Part shown: in pieces, positions 24,802 to 32,422 of the stretch
Layout of the letters: every line of letters starts with the position of its first letter
Numbering within the stretch: position 1 is the stretch's first letter
Assembly: GCF_900091475.1 (NCBI RefSeq)
Contig: NZ_FMIB01000002.1
Location: 620,001-684,000 of the forward strand
Reading direction: 5' to 3'
DNA: 64,000 nt
From: Micromonospora chersina
Lineage (GTDB): Bacteria; Actinomycetota; Actinomycetes; Mycobacteriales; Micromonosporaceae
Position numbers and translations under genes: made by a program
The notes under the pieces: generated by a model
The model's input: only the letters and a program-made list of their open reading frames with translations
Databases searched by the model: none
What the model was told of the DNA's origin: nothing

Positions 24802-25422
24802 ATGACGACCGCCGACATGTGGTTCGACCCGCGCTGCCCGTGGGCCTGGAACGCCTCCCGCTGGCTGCTGGAGGTGGCGCGGGTCCGCGACGTGCCGATC
24901 CGCTTCCACGTAATGAGCCTGTCCCTGCTCAACGAGGGCCGCGAGGACCTGGAGGAGTGGTACCGGGAATGGCTGAAGCCCGGCCTCGGCCCGGTGCGGG
25001 TCTGCGTGTCCGCCGCGCAGAAGTACGGCCCCGAGGTGCTGGGCGACCTCTACACCGCGCTCGGGGAGCGGATCCACCACGGGCGCGTCCCCGTCGGCCG
25101 GGAGCTGTACACGGCGGCGCTGGGCGAGGTCGGTCTCTCCGTCGACCTGGCCGACGCGGCCGACACCACCGACCACGACGAGGCCCTGCTGGCCAGCCAC
25201 CGGGCCGGGTTGGCGCCGGTCGGCGAGGACCTCGGCACGCCGACCATCCACGTCACCGGCGCCGACGGGCGGACCCACGCGTTCTTCGGGCCGGTGGTCG
25301 CGCCGATCCCGCGCGGCGAGGACGCCGGCCGGCTCTGGGACGGGGTGCTGCTGGTCTCCGGCACCGACGGGTTCTTCGAACTGAAGCGGGGGCGCACCCG
25401 CCGGCCGATCGAGCGCGCCTGA
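24802..25422 (+). CDS. DsbA-fold mycothiol-dependent nitroreductase (Rv2466c-like)
   Basis: A 206-residue thioredoxin-fold protein resembling Mycobacterium tuberculosis Rv2466c throughout (WFDPRCPWAW, RFHVMSLSLLNE, GEDLGTPTIHVTG, FFGPVVAPIPRGE, FFELKR). Rv2466c is a mycothiol-linked reductase active in oxidative stress and in activating nitro-prodrugs. Here the active site is C12-P-W-A15: the second Cys of the CPWC pair is Ala, so only a monothiol mechanism with mycothiol is possible. The ATG at 24802 is the only start that fits the family N-terminus. It stands alone, closed by a strong terminator. Confidence 0.9.
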   Translation: MTTADMWFDPRCPWAWNASRWLLEVARVRDVPIRFHVMSLSLLNEGREDLEEWYREWLKPGLGPVRVCVSAAQKYGPEVLGDLYTALGERIHHGRVPVGRELYTAALGEVGLSVDLADAADTTDHDEALLASHRAGLAPVGEDLGTPTIHVTGADGRTHAFFGPVVAPIPRGEDAGRLWDGVLLVSGTDGFFELKRGRTRRPIERA

Positions 25423-25432
25423 GCCCGGCCGT

Positions 25433-25466
25433 GCCGCGGCGGGTGGGCCGCCCCACCCGCCGCGGC
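25433..25466. terminator. Bidirectional terminator, 15-bp perfect stem
   Basis: 25433-25447 pairs exactly with 25452-25466 around a four-base loop, between the convergent nitroreductase and PhoX-like genes. Confidence 0.8.
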
Positions 25467-25473
25467 CGGCGTC

Positions 25474-26949
25474 TCAGACCCCGATCCGGGACCAGTCACC
25501 CCAGATCGCGAACGTCATCCCGCGGCTCGCCTGGATGTTGACGAACAGGGTGTGCCCGTCCGGGCTGAAGGTGGAGCCCGCGAACTCGTCGTTGGACCGG
25601 TCCGCTCCGGTGCTGCTGACCAACCGGTTCAACGCGATGTCGAACAACTCGCCGCGCGGGGTGAGCCCGCGCACGTAGTTGTCGTCCACGTTGTCCTCGC
25701 AGACCACCAGCGTGCCGCGCGGGCTGGTGGTCACGTTGTCCGGGAAGTCCAGCACGTCCGGCCCGGGCGACTCGTACACCAACCGCAGCACCTCCGCCCG
25801 GCAGTCGTACGCCCACACCTGGCCGTGCCCGTTGCCGAACCCGTCGGCGATCGGGCCGGTCGACGTCTCGGCGGGGCCACCGCCCTGGGTGGCGGTGAAG
25901 TAGACGACGCCGTCGTCGTACGCCGACCCTTCCAGCCGGGAGAAGTAGGCGGCGCCCCGGTCCCAGCCCTGCCGCGAGACGTACGTCAGCGCCTGGTCGT
26001 TCGTCGTCGGCGCGGTCTGGCCCGGGGTGTACGGGAACCGCGGCGCCGGGTCGTCGATGTCCACCCACTGCACCGGGTACGTCGCGTGGCGCCGCTGCGC
26101 CGCGGCCAGGTTCAGGTTGCGGCGGCCGCGCACCGCGAGCATCTGGAGCCGGCCCCCGTCGGCCAGCCGGCCGGACCTCATCGGGTCCACGGGAGGCGTG
26201 TACCGGTAGAAGCCGGACGGGAAGCCGAAGTTGTCCTCGGTCAGGTACAGGTGCCCGCCGCGCGGGTCGTACGCCACCGACTCGTGCGCGAACCGGCCGG
26301 CCGCGGTGATCGGCGCGCGGTCCGACCGCCCGTCCGCGGGCACCTCGTAGACGAAGCCGTGCGGCTGGGTGAGCGGCACGTTGGAGGTGCCGGTGAAGTC
26401 CGGGCCGACGTCCGGCCCGTTGACCGTCTCCTCGCAGGTGATCCAGCTGCCCCACGGCATCCGGCCGCCGGAGCAGTTCATCATGGTGCCGTTCAGGCTG
26501 GTCCACGAGCGCCGGACCTCGCCGTGGCGGGTGACCTCGACAGTGGTGGTGCCGCCCTGCGCCATCGGGTCGTACGCCGCGGCGGCGTCCCCGAAGGCGG
26601 GGCCGGGGTTGTTCACCTCGTGGTTCCGGACCAGCCGGACGGTGCCGTCCGGCCCGCGGAAGGCGCCCATGCCGTCGTGCCGGCCGGGCAGCCGCGTGCC
26701 GTCGTCCAGCGTCACGGGGAACTCGGTGTCGTGGAACGAGCGGTACTGGAAGCCCTCGGGCAGGTGCAGGCGGACCTTGCCGTCGCGCAGGTCCGGCACG
26801 GGCCCGAGGGTCGGGTGGGGCGCCGGACGCCGGCCGACCGCGCCGGCCTCGCCACGCGCCACGAACCCGATGAACGGGCCGCCGAGGACCGCGCCGCCGG
26901 CGGCGACGGCGGCGCCGCGCAGCAGGGTGCGCCGGTGGAGATCAGGCAT
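25474..26949 (-). CDS. PhoX-like (DUF839) secreted phosphatase family protein
   Basis: A 491-residue protein with a twin-arginine signal (HRRTLLRGAAVAAGG), so it is exported folded. The mature part is the PhoX/DUF839 beta-propeller with repeated conserved segments: LVRNHE, WGSWITCEET, PHGFVYEV, HESVAYD, YLTEDN, GFYRYTP, GNGHGQVW and EDNVDDNYVRG. PhoX enzymes are calcium/iron alkaline phosphatases induced by phosphate starvation. The ATG at 26949 has AAGGAG upstream on its strand. Activity is inferred from family. An inverted repeat at 26971-26997 may belong to its control region. Confidence 0.88.
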   Translation of the reverse strand: MPDLHRRTLLRGAAVAAGGAVLGGPFIGFVARGEAGAVGRRPAPHPTLGPVPDLRDGKVRLHLPEGFQYRSFHDTEFPVTLDDGTRLPGRHDGMGAFRGPDGTVRLVRNHEVNNPGPAFGDAAAAYDPMAQGGTTTVEVTRHGEVRRSWTSLNGTMMNCSGGRMPWGSWITCEETVNGPDVGPDFTGTSNVPLTQPHGFVYEVPADGRSDRAPITAAGRFAHESVAYDPRGGHLYLTEDNFGFPSGFYRYTPPVDPMRSGRLADGGRLQMLAVRGRRNLNLAAAQRRHATYPVQWVDIDDPAPRFPYTPGQTAPTTNDQALTYVSRQGWDRGAAYFSRLEGSAYDDGVVYFTATQGGGPAETSTGPIADGFGNGHGQVWAYDCRAEVLRLVYESPGPDVLDFPDNVTTSPRGTLVVCEDNVDDNYVRGLTPRGELFDIALNRLVSSTGADRSNDEFAGSTFSPDGHTLFVNIQASRGMTFAIWGDWSRIGV

Positions 26950-26970
26950 CGGGGGACTCCTTTGTCGCCA

Positions 26971-26997
26971 GGTCTCCGTCCATGAAGGCCGGAGACC
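26971..26997. promoter_or_regulatory. Inverted repeat upstream of the PhoX-like gene
   Basis: GGTCTCCG (26971-26978) and CGGAGACC (26990-26997) form an 8-bp inverted repeat in the leader of the PhoX-like gene, and could be an operator or RNA hairpin. A single GTTCACC heptamer at 27024-27030 resembles one half of a streptomycete PHO box, but no second copy at 11-base spacing is present. Confidence 0.45.
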
Positions 26998-27095
26998 GAT
27001 CCTCCGAGTGATCCTCGTCACCCGTTCACCGCATGGCAACCTCTCGGCCGGGTTGCGGCCGGGTTCGGTACCTCAGGTCGGCCTGCGCGGACTGT

Positions 27096-27872
27096 TCAGT
27101 CCGCCGGCAGGTCCACCGGCAGGGGCACCGGCCGCTTCGCCACCCGGTCGTCGCCGGAGGAACGCCCGCGCACGTGCCGGCCCAGCCACGGCAGCAGGTG
27201 CCGCCGTATCCAGGCCAGCTCGGCCCGGACCGCCTCGTGGCGGGGCCGGCGGGCGGCCGGCGGGAGGGGGAGCGACCACGAGTCGTCGTACCCGGGCAGG
27301 CCGGCGGTGTGGGCGAGCGCCGCGGCGATCCGCTCGTGGCCGGCGGAGTTGGCGTGCAGCCGGTCGTCGCTCCACAGCCGCGGGTCGGAGGCGACCGGAT
27401 GCGCGCCGAGGTCGAGCAGCGTGGCACCGGTCTCGGCGGTGGCCGCGCGGACCGCCTCGTTCAGCGCCAGCACCCGGCCCCGCAGCGGGCGGGCCAGCGG
27501 CATGACCGGCGCCGGGTCGGGCAGGGTGAAGGTGAGCACGGTGGCGCCCTGGCCGACAAGCGCCCGCTGCATGGCGCGTACGTCCTCGACCACCCGGTCG
27601 GCGTCGAAGGACGGGCGCAGCACGTCGTTCATGCCGGCCACCACTGTCGCCAGGTCGGGGGCCAGCTCCAGCGCCACCGGCAGCTGCTCGGCGCGGATCC
27701 GCGCGGTGGTGCGCCCGCGGATGGCGAGGTTGGCGTACTCCAGGCCGCCCTGGGCGCGGGCCACCGCGAGGGCGAACCGGTCGGCCCAGCCCCGGTAGCC
27801 GCCCGCCTCGTCCGGGTCGTCCAGCCCCTCGGTGGTGCTGTCGCCGATCGCCACATATCGCCGCCACATCAT
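27096..27872 (-). CDS. SGNH/GDSL-type esterase
   Basis: A 258-residue cytoplasmic hydrolase with the SGNH blocks: GDSTTEG (catalytic Ser, block I), NLAIRGRT (Gly block II), GMNDVLR (Asn block III) and DRLHANSAGHE (Asp and His, block V). It probably acts as an esterase or lipase on an unknown acyl or acetyl substrate. No signal peptide is present. The ATG at 27872 is supported by a TAGGCT box seven bases upstream, suggesting a leaderless transcript; a second ATG follows directly. It is divergent from the phosphotransferase gene. Confidence 0.88.
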   Translation of the reverse strand: MMWRRYVAIGDSTTEGLDDPDEAGGYRGWADRFALAVARAQGGLEYANLAIRGRTTARIRAEQLPVALELAPDLATVVAGMNDVLRPSFDADRVVEDVRAMQRALVGQGATVLTFTLPDPAPVMPLARPLRGRVLALNEAVRAATAETGATLLDLGAHPVASDPRLWSDDRLHANSAGHERIAAALAHTAGLPGYDDSWSLPLPPAARRPRHEAVRAELAWIRRHLLPWLGRHVRGRSSGDDRVAKRPVPLPVDLPAD

Positions 27873-27879
27873 GCGGGCC

Positions 27880-27941
27880 AGCCTACGGAACCCCGCCCGG
27901 CCGTTTCCGGGACAGCGCCCGCACGGCCCGGCCGCTAGCGT
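27880..27941. promoter_or_regulatory. Divergent promoters: SGNH esterase / phosphotransferase
   Basis: On the minus strand TAGGCT (27885-27880) lies seven bases before the esterase ATG. On the plus strand TAGCGT (27936-27941) lies ten bases before the phosphotransferase ATG at 27952. Both fit TANNNT boxes very close to the start codons. Confidence 0.5.
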
Positions 27942-27951
27942 GGTGCGGGAC

Positions 27952-28950
27952 ATGAGCCCGACGCAACGCCGCCTCGACCCCGACCAGGTCCGGCGCTACC
28001 TGGCCGCGTCGCTCGGCCCCCACCCCGGGGTGGCCGACTGCGGGCCGCTGGACGGCGGCGGATTCGCCGCCGTCTGGTGGGTCACCCTCGACGACGGGCG
28101 GGCCGTGGTGCTCAAGGTGGGGCCGCCGCCGCAGGTGCCGCTGCTGCGCTACGAGCGCGACATGATCGGGGCGGAGGCTCGCTACCTGCGGCTGGTCGCC
28201 GCGCGGGCGCCCGCCGTGCCGGTGCCGCCGCTGCTGCACCACGGCCACGACCCGGTGCTCGGCGACTGGCTGCTCACGGGCCTGCTGCCCGGCCGCACCC
28301 TGTGGGACCTGACCCGGGCGGGCGCCGAGGTGGGTCCGGTCCGGGCCGAGTTCGGCCGCGCGCTCGCCACGCTGCACGGCGTCACCGGCGACCGCTACGG
28401 CTACGACGGCGGCCGGACCGGCGCGTCCACGTGGCGGGGCGCGTACACGGCAATGCTGGACGACCTGCTCGCCGACGCGGCGGACTGGTCCGTGCCGCTG
28501 CCCGTGCCGGCGGCCCGGATCCGCGAGCTGGTCGACCGGCACGCCCACGTCCTCGACGCGGTCCGCCGCCCGGCGCTGCTGCACTTCGACGGCTGGGCCG
28601 GCAACGTCCTGGCGGTCGACGGCCCCGACGGGACGCCCCGGCTCAGCGGGCTTGTCGACGGCGAGCGCCACCTCTGGGGCGACCCGCTGCTGGACCTCGT
28701 GTCGCCGCTGCTGTTCCGGCGCGCCGAGGACGAGCCGGACGACCCGCTCGTGCGGGCGTACCGGGCGGTCGCGCCGTTCTCGCTGGACGCCGGGGCGCGC
28801 CGCCGGCTCGGGCTCTACCGGCTGCACCTCTACCTGCTCATGACCGTGGAGATGCCCAGCCGGGGCATCACGGCCGAGTCCGACCCGTGGCGGGTGGACC
28901 GCCTCGCCGAGCTGCTCGACGCCGAACTGTCCGACCTGGGCGGTCCCTGA
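27952..28950 (+). CDS. Aminoglycoside phosphotransferase (APH) family protein
   Basis: A 332-residue kinase-like protein: an N-lobe with a VVLKVG segment carrying the ATP lysine near residue 50, the catalytic loop LLHFDGWAGNVL (usual HxDxxxxN) near 210, and a GLVDGER segment for the metal-binding Asp. Family members phosphorylate antibiotics, choline, homoserine, sugars or other small alcohols; nothing in the sequence fixes the substrate, and a resistance role should not be assumed. It lies divergent from the esterase and convergent with CorA. Confidence 0.85.
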   Translation: MSPTQRRLDPDQVRRYLAASLGPHPGVADCGPLDGGGFAAVWWVTLDDGRAVVLKVGPPPQVPLLRYERDMIGAEARYLRLVAARAPAVPVPPLLHHGHDPVLGDWLLTGLLPGRTLWDLTRAGAEVGPVRAEFGRALATLHGVTGDRYGYDGGRTGASTWRGAYTAMLDDLLADAADWSVPLPVPAARIRELVDRHAHVLDAVRRPALLHFDGWAGNVLAVDGPDGTPRLSGLVDGERHLWGDPLLDLVSPLLFRRAEDEPDDPLVRAYRAVAPFSLDAGARRRLGLYRLHLYLLMTVEMPSRGITAESDPWRVDRLAELLDAELSDLGGP

Positions 28951-28954
28951 CCGC

Positions 28955-30067
28955 TCAGAGCCAGCCGGAGCGCCGGAACAGCCGGTGCAGGGTGACCGCG
29001 GCGGTCGCCATGAGCAGCAGGGCGCCCGCGTAGCCGTACCGCCAGCCCAGCTCGGGCATGTGCGCGAAGTTCATCCCGTAGACCCCGGCCACCGCCGTCT
29101 GCGTGGCCGCGATGGCCGCCCAGGCCGCGATCTTGCGCATGTCGTTGTTCTGCTCCACGGCGAGCTGCGCCAGCCGCGACTGGAGGATCGAGTTCAACAG
29201 CTCGTCGTACGCGCCGATCCGGTCCACGGCCCTGGTGAGCCGGCTCTCCACGTCGGCGAACCAGCGGTGCAGCGCCGGCGGCGGACCCTCGCCCCGCTGC
29301 TCCAGCAGCGCGCGCATCGGCGCCTGCAACGGCAGCACCGCCCGCTTGAACTCCACCACCTCCCGCTTGAGCTGGTAGATGTGCTGGATGTCGGCGTCCC
29401 GGTCACGGGCGAAGACGCTCTCCTCGACCCGTTCCAGGTCCCGTTCCAGATGACCGGCGACCTCCAGGTAGAGGTCGACCATCCGGGCGCAGACCGCGTA
29501 CGCCACCGCCCACGGCCCCTCGGCCAGCACGCCCGGCCGGCGCTGCACGTCCTCCCGCACCGGGGTCAGCGCGCCCGTCGCGCCGTGCCGGACGGTGAGC
29601 GCGAACCGGTCGCCGAGGAACACCATCACGTCCCCGGTGTCGATCACCTCGGAGGTGGCGGTCAGCTCGGTGTGCTCCACATAGCCCGCCGTGCGCAGCA
29701 CCAGCAGCGTCACCTCGCCGTGCCGCTGCACGGTGGGCCGGTGCCCGTCGGCGAGGGCCTGCGCCACGGCCAGCTCGTCCAGCCCGAAGGTCCGCCCGAC
29801 CGCGGCCATCACGGCGGGGCCCGGCTCGTGCAGGCCGAGCCAGACGAAGGCGCGGCGGGTGCGGCGGGCCCGGTCGTACGCGTCGGCGTAGTGCGGCCGG
29901 CCCGGCTCCCGGCGGCCGGCCACGTAGACCGCGCAGTCCACCACGGCGTCCGGGTTGGCCCGGCGCGGCGCCGGCCCGGCCTCCTCCTCGGCGCGCCCGA
30001 GCAGGCGGGCGACGAGACCGGGCAACAGCCGCCCGCGCCGCCGGGTCCGTACCGCCGACCGGTCCAC
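28955..30067 (-). CDS. CorA-family magnesium/metal channel
   Basis: A 370-residue CorA/MIT-type protein. A large cytoplasmic alpha/beta domain and long stalk helix precede two C-terminal membrane helices. The selectivity motif YGMNF sits at the end of the first helix and is followed by HMPELGWRYGY in the loop. The GTG at 30067 is chosen because a GGAGG lies six bases upstream; an in-frame start 12 codons further upstream lacks one. The N-terminal ~30 residues are very basic. It would import Mg2+ or another divalent ion. Confidence 0.9.
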   Translation of the reverse strand: MDRSAVRTRRRGRLLPGLVARLLGRAEEEAGPAPRRANPDAVVDCAVYVAGRREPGRPHYADAYDRARRTRRAFVWLGLHEPGPAVMAAVGRTFGLDELAVAQALADGHRPTVQRHGEVTLLVLRTAGYVEHTELTATSEVIDTGDVMVFLGDRFALTVRHGATGALTPVREDVQRRPGVLAEGPWAVAYAVCARMVDLYLEVAGHLERDLERVEESVFARDRDADIQHIYQLKREVVEFKRAVLPLQAPMRALLEQRGEGPPPALHRWFADVESRLTRAVDRIGAYDELLNSILQSRLAQLAVEQNNDMRKIAAWAAIAATQTAVAGVYGMNFAHMPELGWRYGYAGALLLMATAAVTLHRLFRRSGWL

Positions 30068-30142
30068 CGCGCACCTCCACCCGCCGAGGAACTGACGGCC
30101 CACCGTACGGCCTGCCGGCGCTCCGGCGGTGTCCGGCCCGCG

Positions 30143-30793
30143 TCAGCGGGCGGCGGTGGCGAAGACCACGATGTTGTCCGGGTAGTTGCCGGTGCGCGGG
30201 TCGAACCGGCCGCCGCAGGTGATAAGCCGGAGCCGGGCCTCGGCGCCACCGCCGTACACCCGCTCGGTGGGGAAGCGCTCCTTCGGGTACGCCCCGACGC
30301 CGTCCACCGTGAACACCGCGACCCGGCCGTCGGCCCGGGTGACCTCGACGGTGTCCCCGGGGCGCAGCCGGCCGAGGTCGAAGAAGACCGCCGGGCCGCG
30401 CAGCGAGTCGACGTGTCCCACCAGCACGGCGTTGCCGGCCTCGCCAGGGGTGGGGCCGCGCCGGTACCAGCCGGCGATCTCGGGGTGGTCCAGCGGCGGC
30501 ACCTCCAGCGCGCCGCCGGCGTCGGTGGCGACGGGGACGATGTCGGCGTCGACGTGGATGCGGGGGATGGCGACGCGGACCGGCTCGGAGCGGGGGAGCA
30601 CCGGGCCGGGCGAGCCCGAGCGTTCCGCGGTCGGCGCGGCCGAGGCTCCCGGCTGGGGCGGTGGGTGGGCGGTGGTGCCGAGGCCGGCGGCGACCAGCCC
30701 GGCGCCGGTGGCGCCGGCCACTGTGAGCGCGGCGACGACGGCCGCCGTGCGGGTCCGCGACGGCCGGCCCGCCGGGTGGCGCTGCGACGACAG
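30143..30793 (-). CDS. Class F sortase, probably CTG-initiated
   Basis: Transpeptidase-fold protein with the sortase core: VAIPRIHVDADIVPV, the catalytic His in VGHVDS, the catalytic Cys in LITCGG, and an Arg in RFDPRTGNY. Starting at GTG 30721 would remove half of the N-terminal membrane anchor (AAVVAALTVAGATGAGL). No ATG, GTG or TTG exists further upstream in frame before a stop, but a CTG at 30793 lies seven bases after a perfect GGAGG. That start gives 216 residues with a basic N-terminus and full anchor. It lies directly downstream of a secreted, C-terminally anchored protein, its likely substrate. Confidence 0.85.
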   Translation of the reverse strand: MSSQRHPAGRPSRTRTAAVVAALTVAGATGAGLVAAGLGTTAHPPPQPGASAAPTAERSGSPGPVLPRSEPVRVAIPRIHVDADIVPVATDAGGALEVPPLDHPEIAGWYRRGPTPGEAGNAVLVGHVDSLRGPAVFFDLGRLRPGDTVEVTRADGRVAVFTVDGVGAYPKERFPTERVYGGGAEARLRLITCGGRFDPRTGNYPDNIVVFATAAR

Positions 30794-30820
30794 GGTTCCA
30801 CCTCCGTCCGTCGTGGACGC

Positions 30821-30853
30821 GGTGCCCGCGCCGGTCCGACCGGCGCGGGCACC
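30821..30853 (-). terminator. Hairpin between surface protein and sortase genes
   Basis: The 16-base arms 30821-30836 and 30838-30853 are perfect reverse complements, so the RNA folds into a long stem with a tiny loop. It lies just after the surface-protein stop on that strand and before the sortase ribosome-binding site. Confidence 0.7.
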
Positions 30854-30878
30854 CGCTCAGGGATGGTGTGGCGGGCCG

Positions 30879-31367
30879 TCAGGCGACGGCGGTCGCGCGC
30901 CGGCGGCGGCGCACCAGCACGTACGTCCCGCCGGCGACCGCCGCGGCCGCCAGCGCGCCGCCCGCGACCAGCACGCCGGTGTCGCCGTCCCGGCCACCGG
31001 CCCCGGCCTGGGCGCCGCCGATCGGGGTGACCGTGAAGCTGGCCGTGCCGCCGTTGGTGCCGTCGCCGCAGGTGGCGGTGACCGTGTACGTGCCGAGGGT
31101 GAACCCGGCCGTGAAGAGTTCGGCGCTCAGGCCGCCGCCCGCCGCGGCGGTCGTGGATCTGACGTTCTGGTCCCGGTTGGGACCGGTGACGCGGAAGAGC
31201 GCGTCACCCGCCTTCGGGTTGCACGACGTCGTGGTGAGCACGACGGTCCCGCCGACCGGAGTGGTGGCCGGTGAGACGGTGGTGTCCGCGAGGGCGGCGG
31301 CCGGGAGCAGCAGTGTGCCGAGGCCCACGCCGACCGCCGCCGATCCGAGAACTGTCTTTGCCTTCAT
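30879..31367 (-). CDS. Secreted, C-terminally anchored surface protein
   Basis: A 162-residue protein with a cleavable signal (ends AALA before DTTV, about residue 27), one Ig-like beta domain with a likely disulfide (Cys49-Cys100), a Gly-rich spacer, a hydrophobic helix at about 132-152 and an RRRRR tail. This is the layout of a sortase-anchored protein. The usual LPxTG is absent, but DGDTG stands just before the hydrophobic helix in the expected place. The sortase gene follows 85 bases downstream on the same strand. Anchoring by that sortase is inferred; the helix alone could also keep it in the membrane. Confidence 0.75.
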   Translation of the reverse strand: MKAKTVLGSAAVGVGLGTLLLPAAALADTTVSPATTPVGGTVVLTTTSCNPKAGDALFRVTGPNRDQNVRSTTAAAGGGLSAELFTAGFTLGTYTVTATCGDGTNGGTASFTVTPIGGAQAGAGGRDGDTGVLVAGGALAAAAVAGGTYVLVRRRRRATAVA

Positions 31368-31735
31368 CCGCGTCTTCCCTCACTTTTCGTCCGCTGTCTG
31401 CGTGGGACGTCGTTCGGGTGGCCAACTCCGTGACTAGCACCGGTGTGGCCAACACTAGGAGGGTTGCGGCGGTCACTAGGCGTAATTGAGAAATCTTCGG
31501 TGCCGTCACCTGTTCCCGGTCGCTCCCGGGTGCGACGGACATGCCCGCCCAGCCCGGACGGTCGGGCGGGACGGAACGGGCCGCACCGCGTGGGACGTCC
31601 CGTCCGGACGGTCCCCGTCCTGTCTGTCCGGTTCGACCCGGCGGAGGCCGTCCCGTCCGGGTCGGCTCCGGGACGGTCCCGGGTGGGGACCAACGGCCCT
31701 GACGGGCGCCCGGGCGGGCGCGGCACCCTGGAAGC
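31368..31735. promoter_or_regulatory. Non-coding region with three ACTAG iterons 21 bp apart
   Basis: No gene supported in this 368-base gap. ACTAG occurs at 31433-31437, 31454-31458 and 31475-31479, exactly 21 bases (two helical turns) apart, upstream of the surface-protein gene on the minus strand. The rest (about 31550-31700) is G+C-rich with many repeats of CGGGACGG and GACGGTC type and precedes the small Cys-rich gene on the plus strand. Confidence 0.6.
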
Positions 31736-32422
31736 GTGAGCACCGCGACCCGGCCGGCGGCGAGCTGCCCGATCCGCCCCGGCGAACCGTGCACCCTCTG
31801 CCAGGTCGACGTCACCGGCCCCCAGGACTGCGGCCTGGTGTGGCTCGTGATGGGGGACGACGAGCTGCGTGACGGCGTGCACCGCACCCGGCTCGACCGG
31901 CGGGCGGGTCAGCGGGGGCGGCGGCTCGCGTCTGCACGGTGGCGGTGCTCGGGAACAGCCGTGACATCCACAGTGGACAGTGCCCGGCGGGCTCCTGCTC
32001 AGCCGGCGGGGACCGGCTCCGGCAGCGGCTGGCCCGTCTCCAGCAGGCTCTTGAGGCTGGCCAGCAGCTCCGGCCAGCCGCCGCTGCCGTCGAGCTGGCC
32101 GCTGATCGCCCGGTGCATCTCGCTGTCCGGGGAGAAGTCGTCGTGGGTCACCGTCAGCCGGACCGTCTCGCCGTGCGGGGTGAGGTCGAAGGTGACCTTC
32201 GAGCGGCGCTCGCCGAGCCGGGCGGCCAGTTCCTCGTCGGACCAGCCGAAGTGCGCGGCGTGCTCCGGTTGGAAGCCGTGCCAGGTGTACGCGAGCCGCC
32301 GGTGGGGCTCGGCCTCCAGCACCCGCTGCCCGAGGTCCTTCGGCTCGCCGTCGGGGGAGTCCTGCCAGAGCAGGGGCGAGCCGGGCCGCCAGTCGGAGAC
32401 CAGGGTGACGCCGCCCCAGTAG
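31736..32422 (+). CDS. Small Cys-motif protein (DUF6767-like), C-terminal end uncertain
   Basis: GTG at 31736 opens a frame whose first 50 residues look like a conserved actinobacterial small protein: CPIRPGEPCTLC, then GPQDCGLVWLVMGDDELR. Relatives are believed to end shortly after this region. Here the frame has no stop and runs to 32422, more than 400 bases antisense to the ArsR-SRPBCC gene, encoding low-complexity Ser/Arg/Pro sequence. Either the protein truly has an odd tail, or the natural stop was lost by mutation or a frameshift near 31900-31960 (the +1 frame stops at 31964). Only the N-terminal part is supported. Role unknown, possibly metal-binding. Confidence 0.5.
   Translation: MSTATRPAASCPIRPGEPCTLCQVDVTGPQDCGLVWLVMGDDELRDGVHRTRLDRRAGQRGRRLASARWRCSGTAVTSTVDSARRAPAQPAGTGSGSGWPVSSRLLRLASSSGQPPLPSSWPLIARCISLSGEKSSWVTVSRTVSPCGVRSKVTFERRSPSRAASSSSDQPKCAACSGWKPCQVYASRRWGSASSTRCPRSFGSPSGESCQSRGEPGRQSETRVTPPQ

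Noticed and set aside
27012..27030. PHO box for the PhoX-like gene
   Set aside because: Only one GTTCACC-like heptamer is present; the second direct repeat at 11-base spacing is missing.
27952..28950. Antibiotic resistance gene call for the APH-family protein
   Set aside because: The family includes many metabolic kinases and no aminoglycoside-specific features could be seen.
30143..30721. Sortase starting at GTG 30721
   Set aside because: This cuts the membrane anchor and has no ribosome-binding site, whereas CTG 30793 has both.
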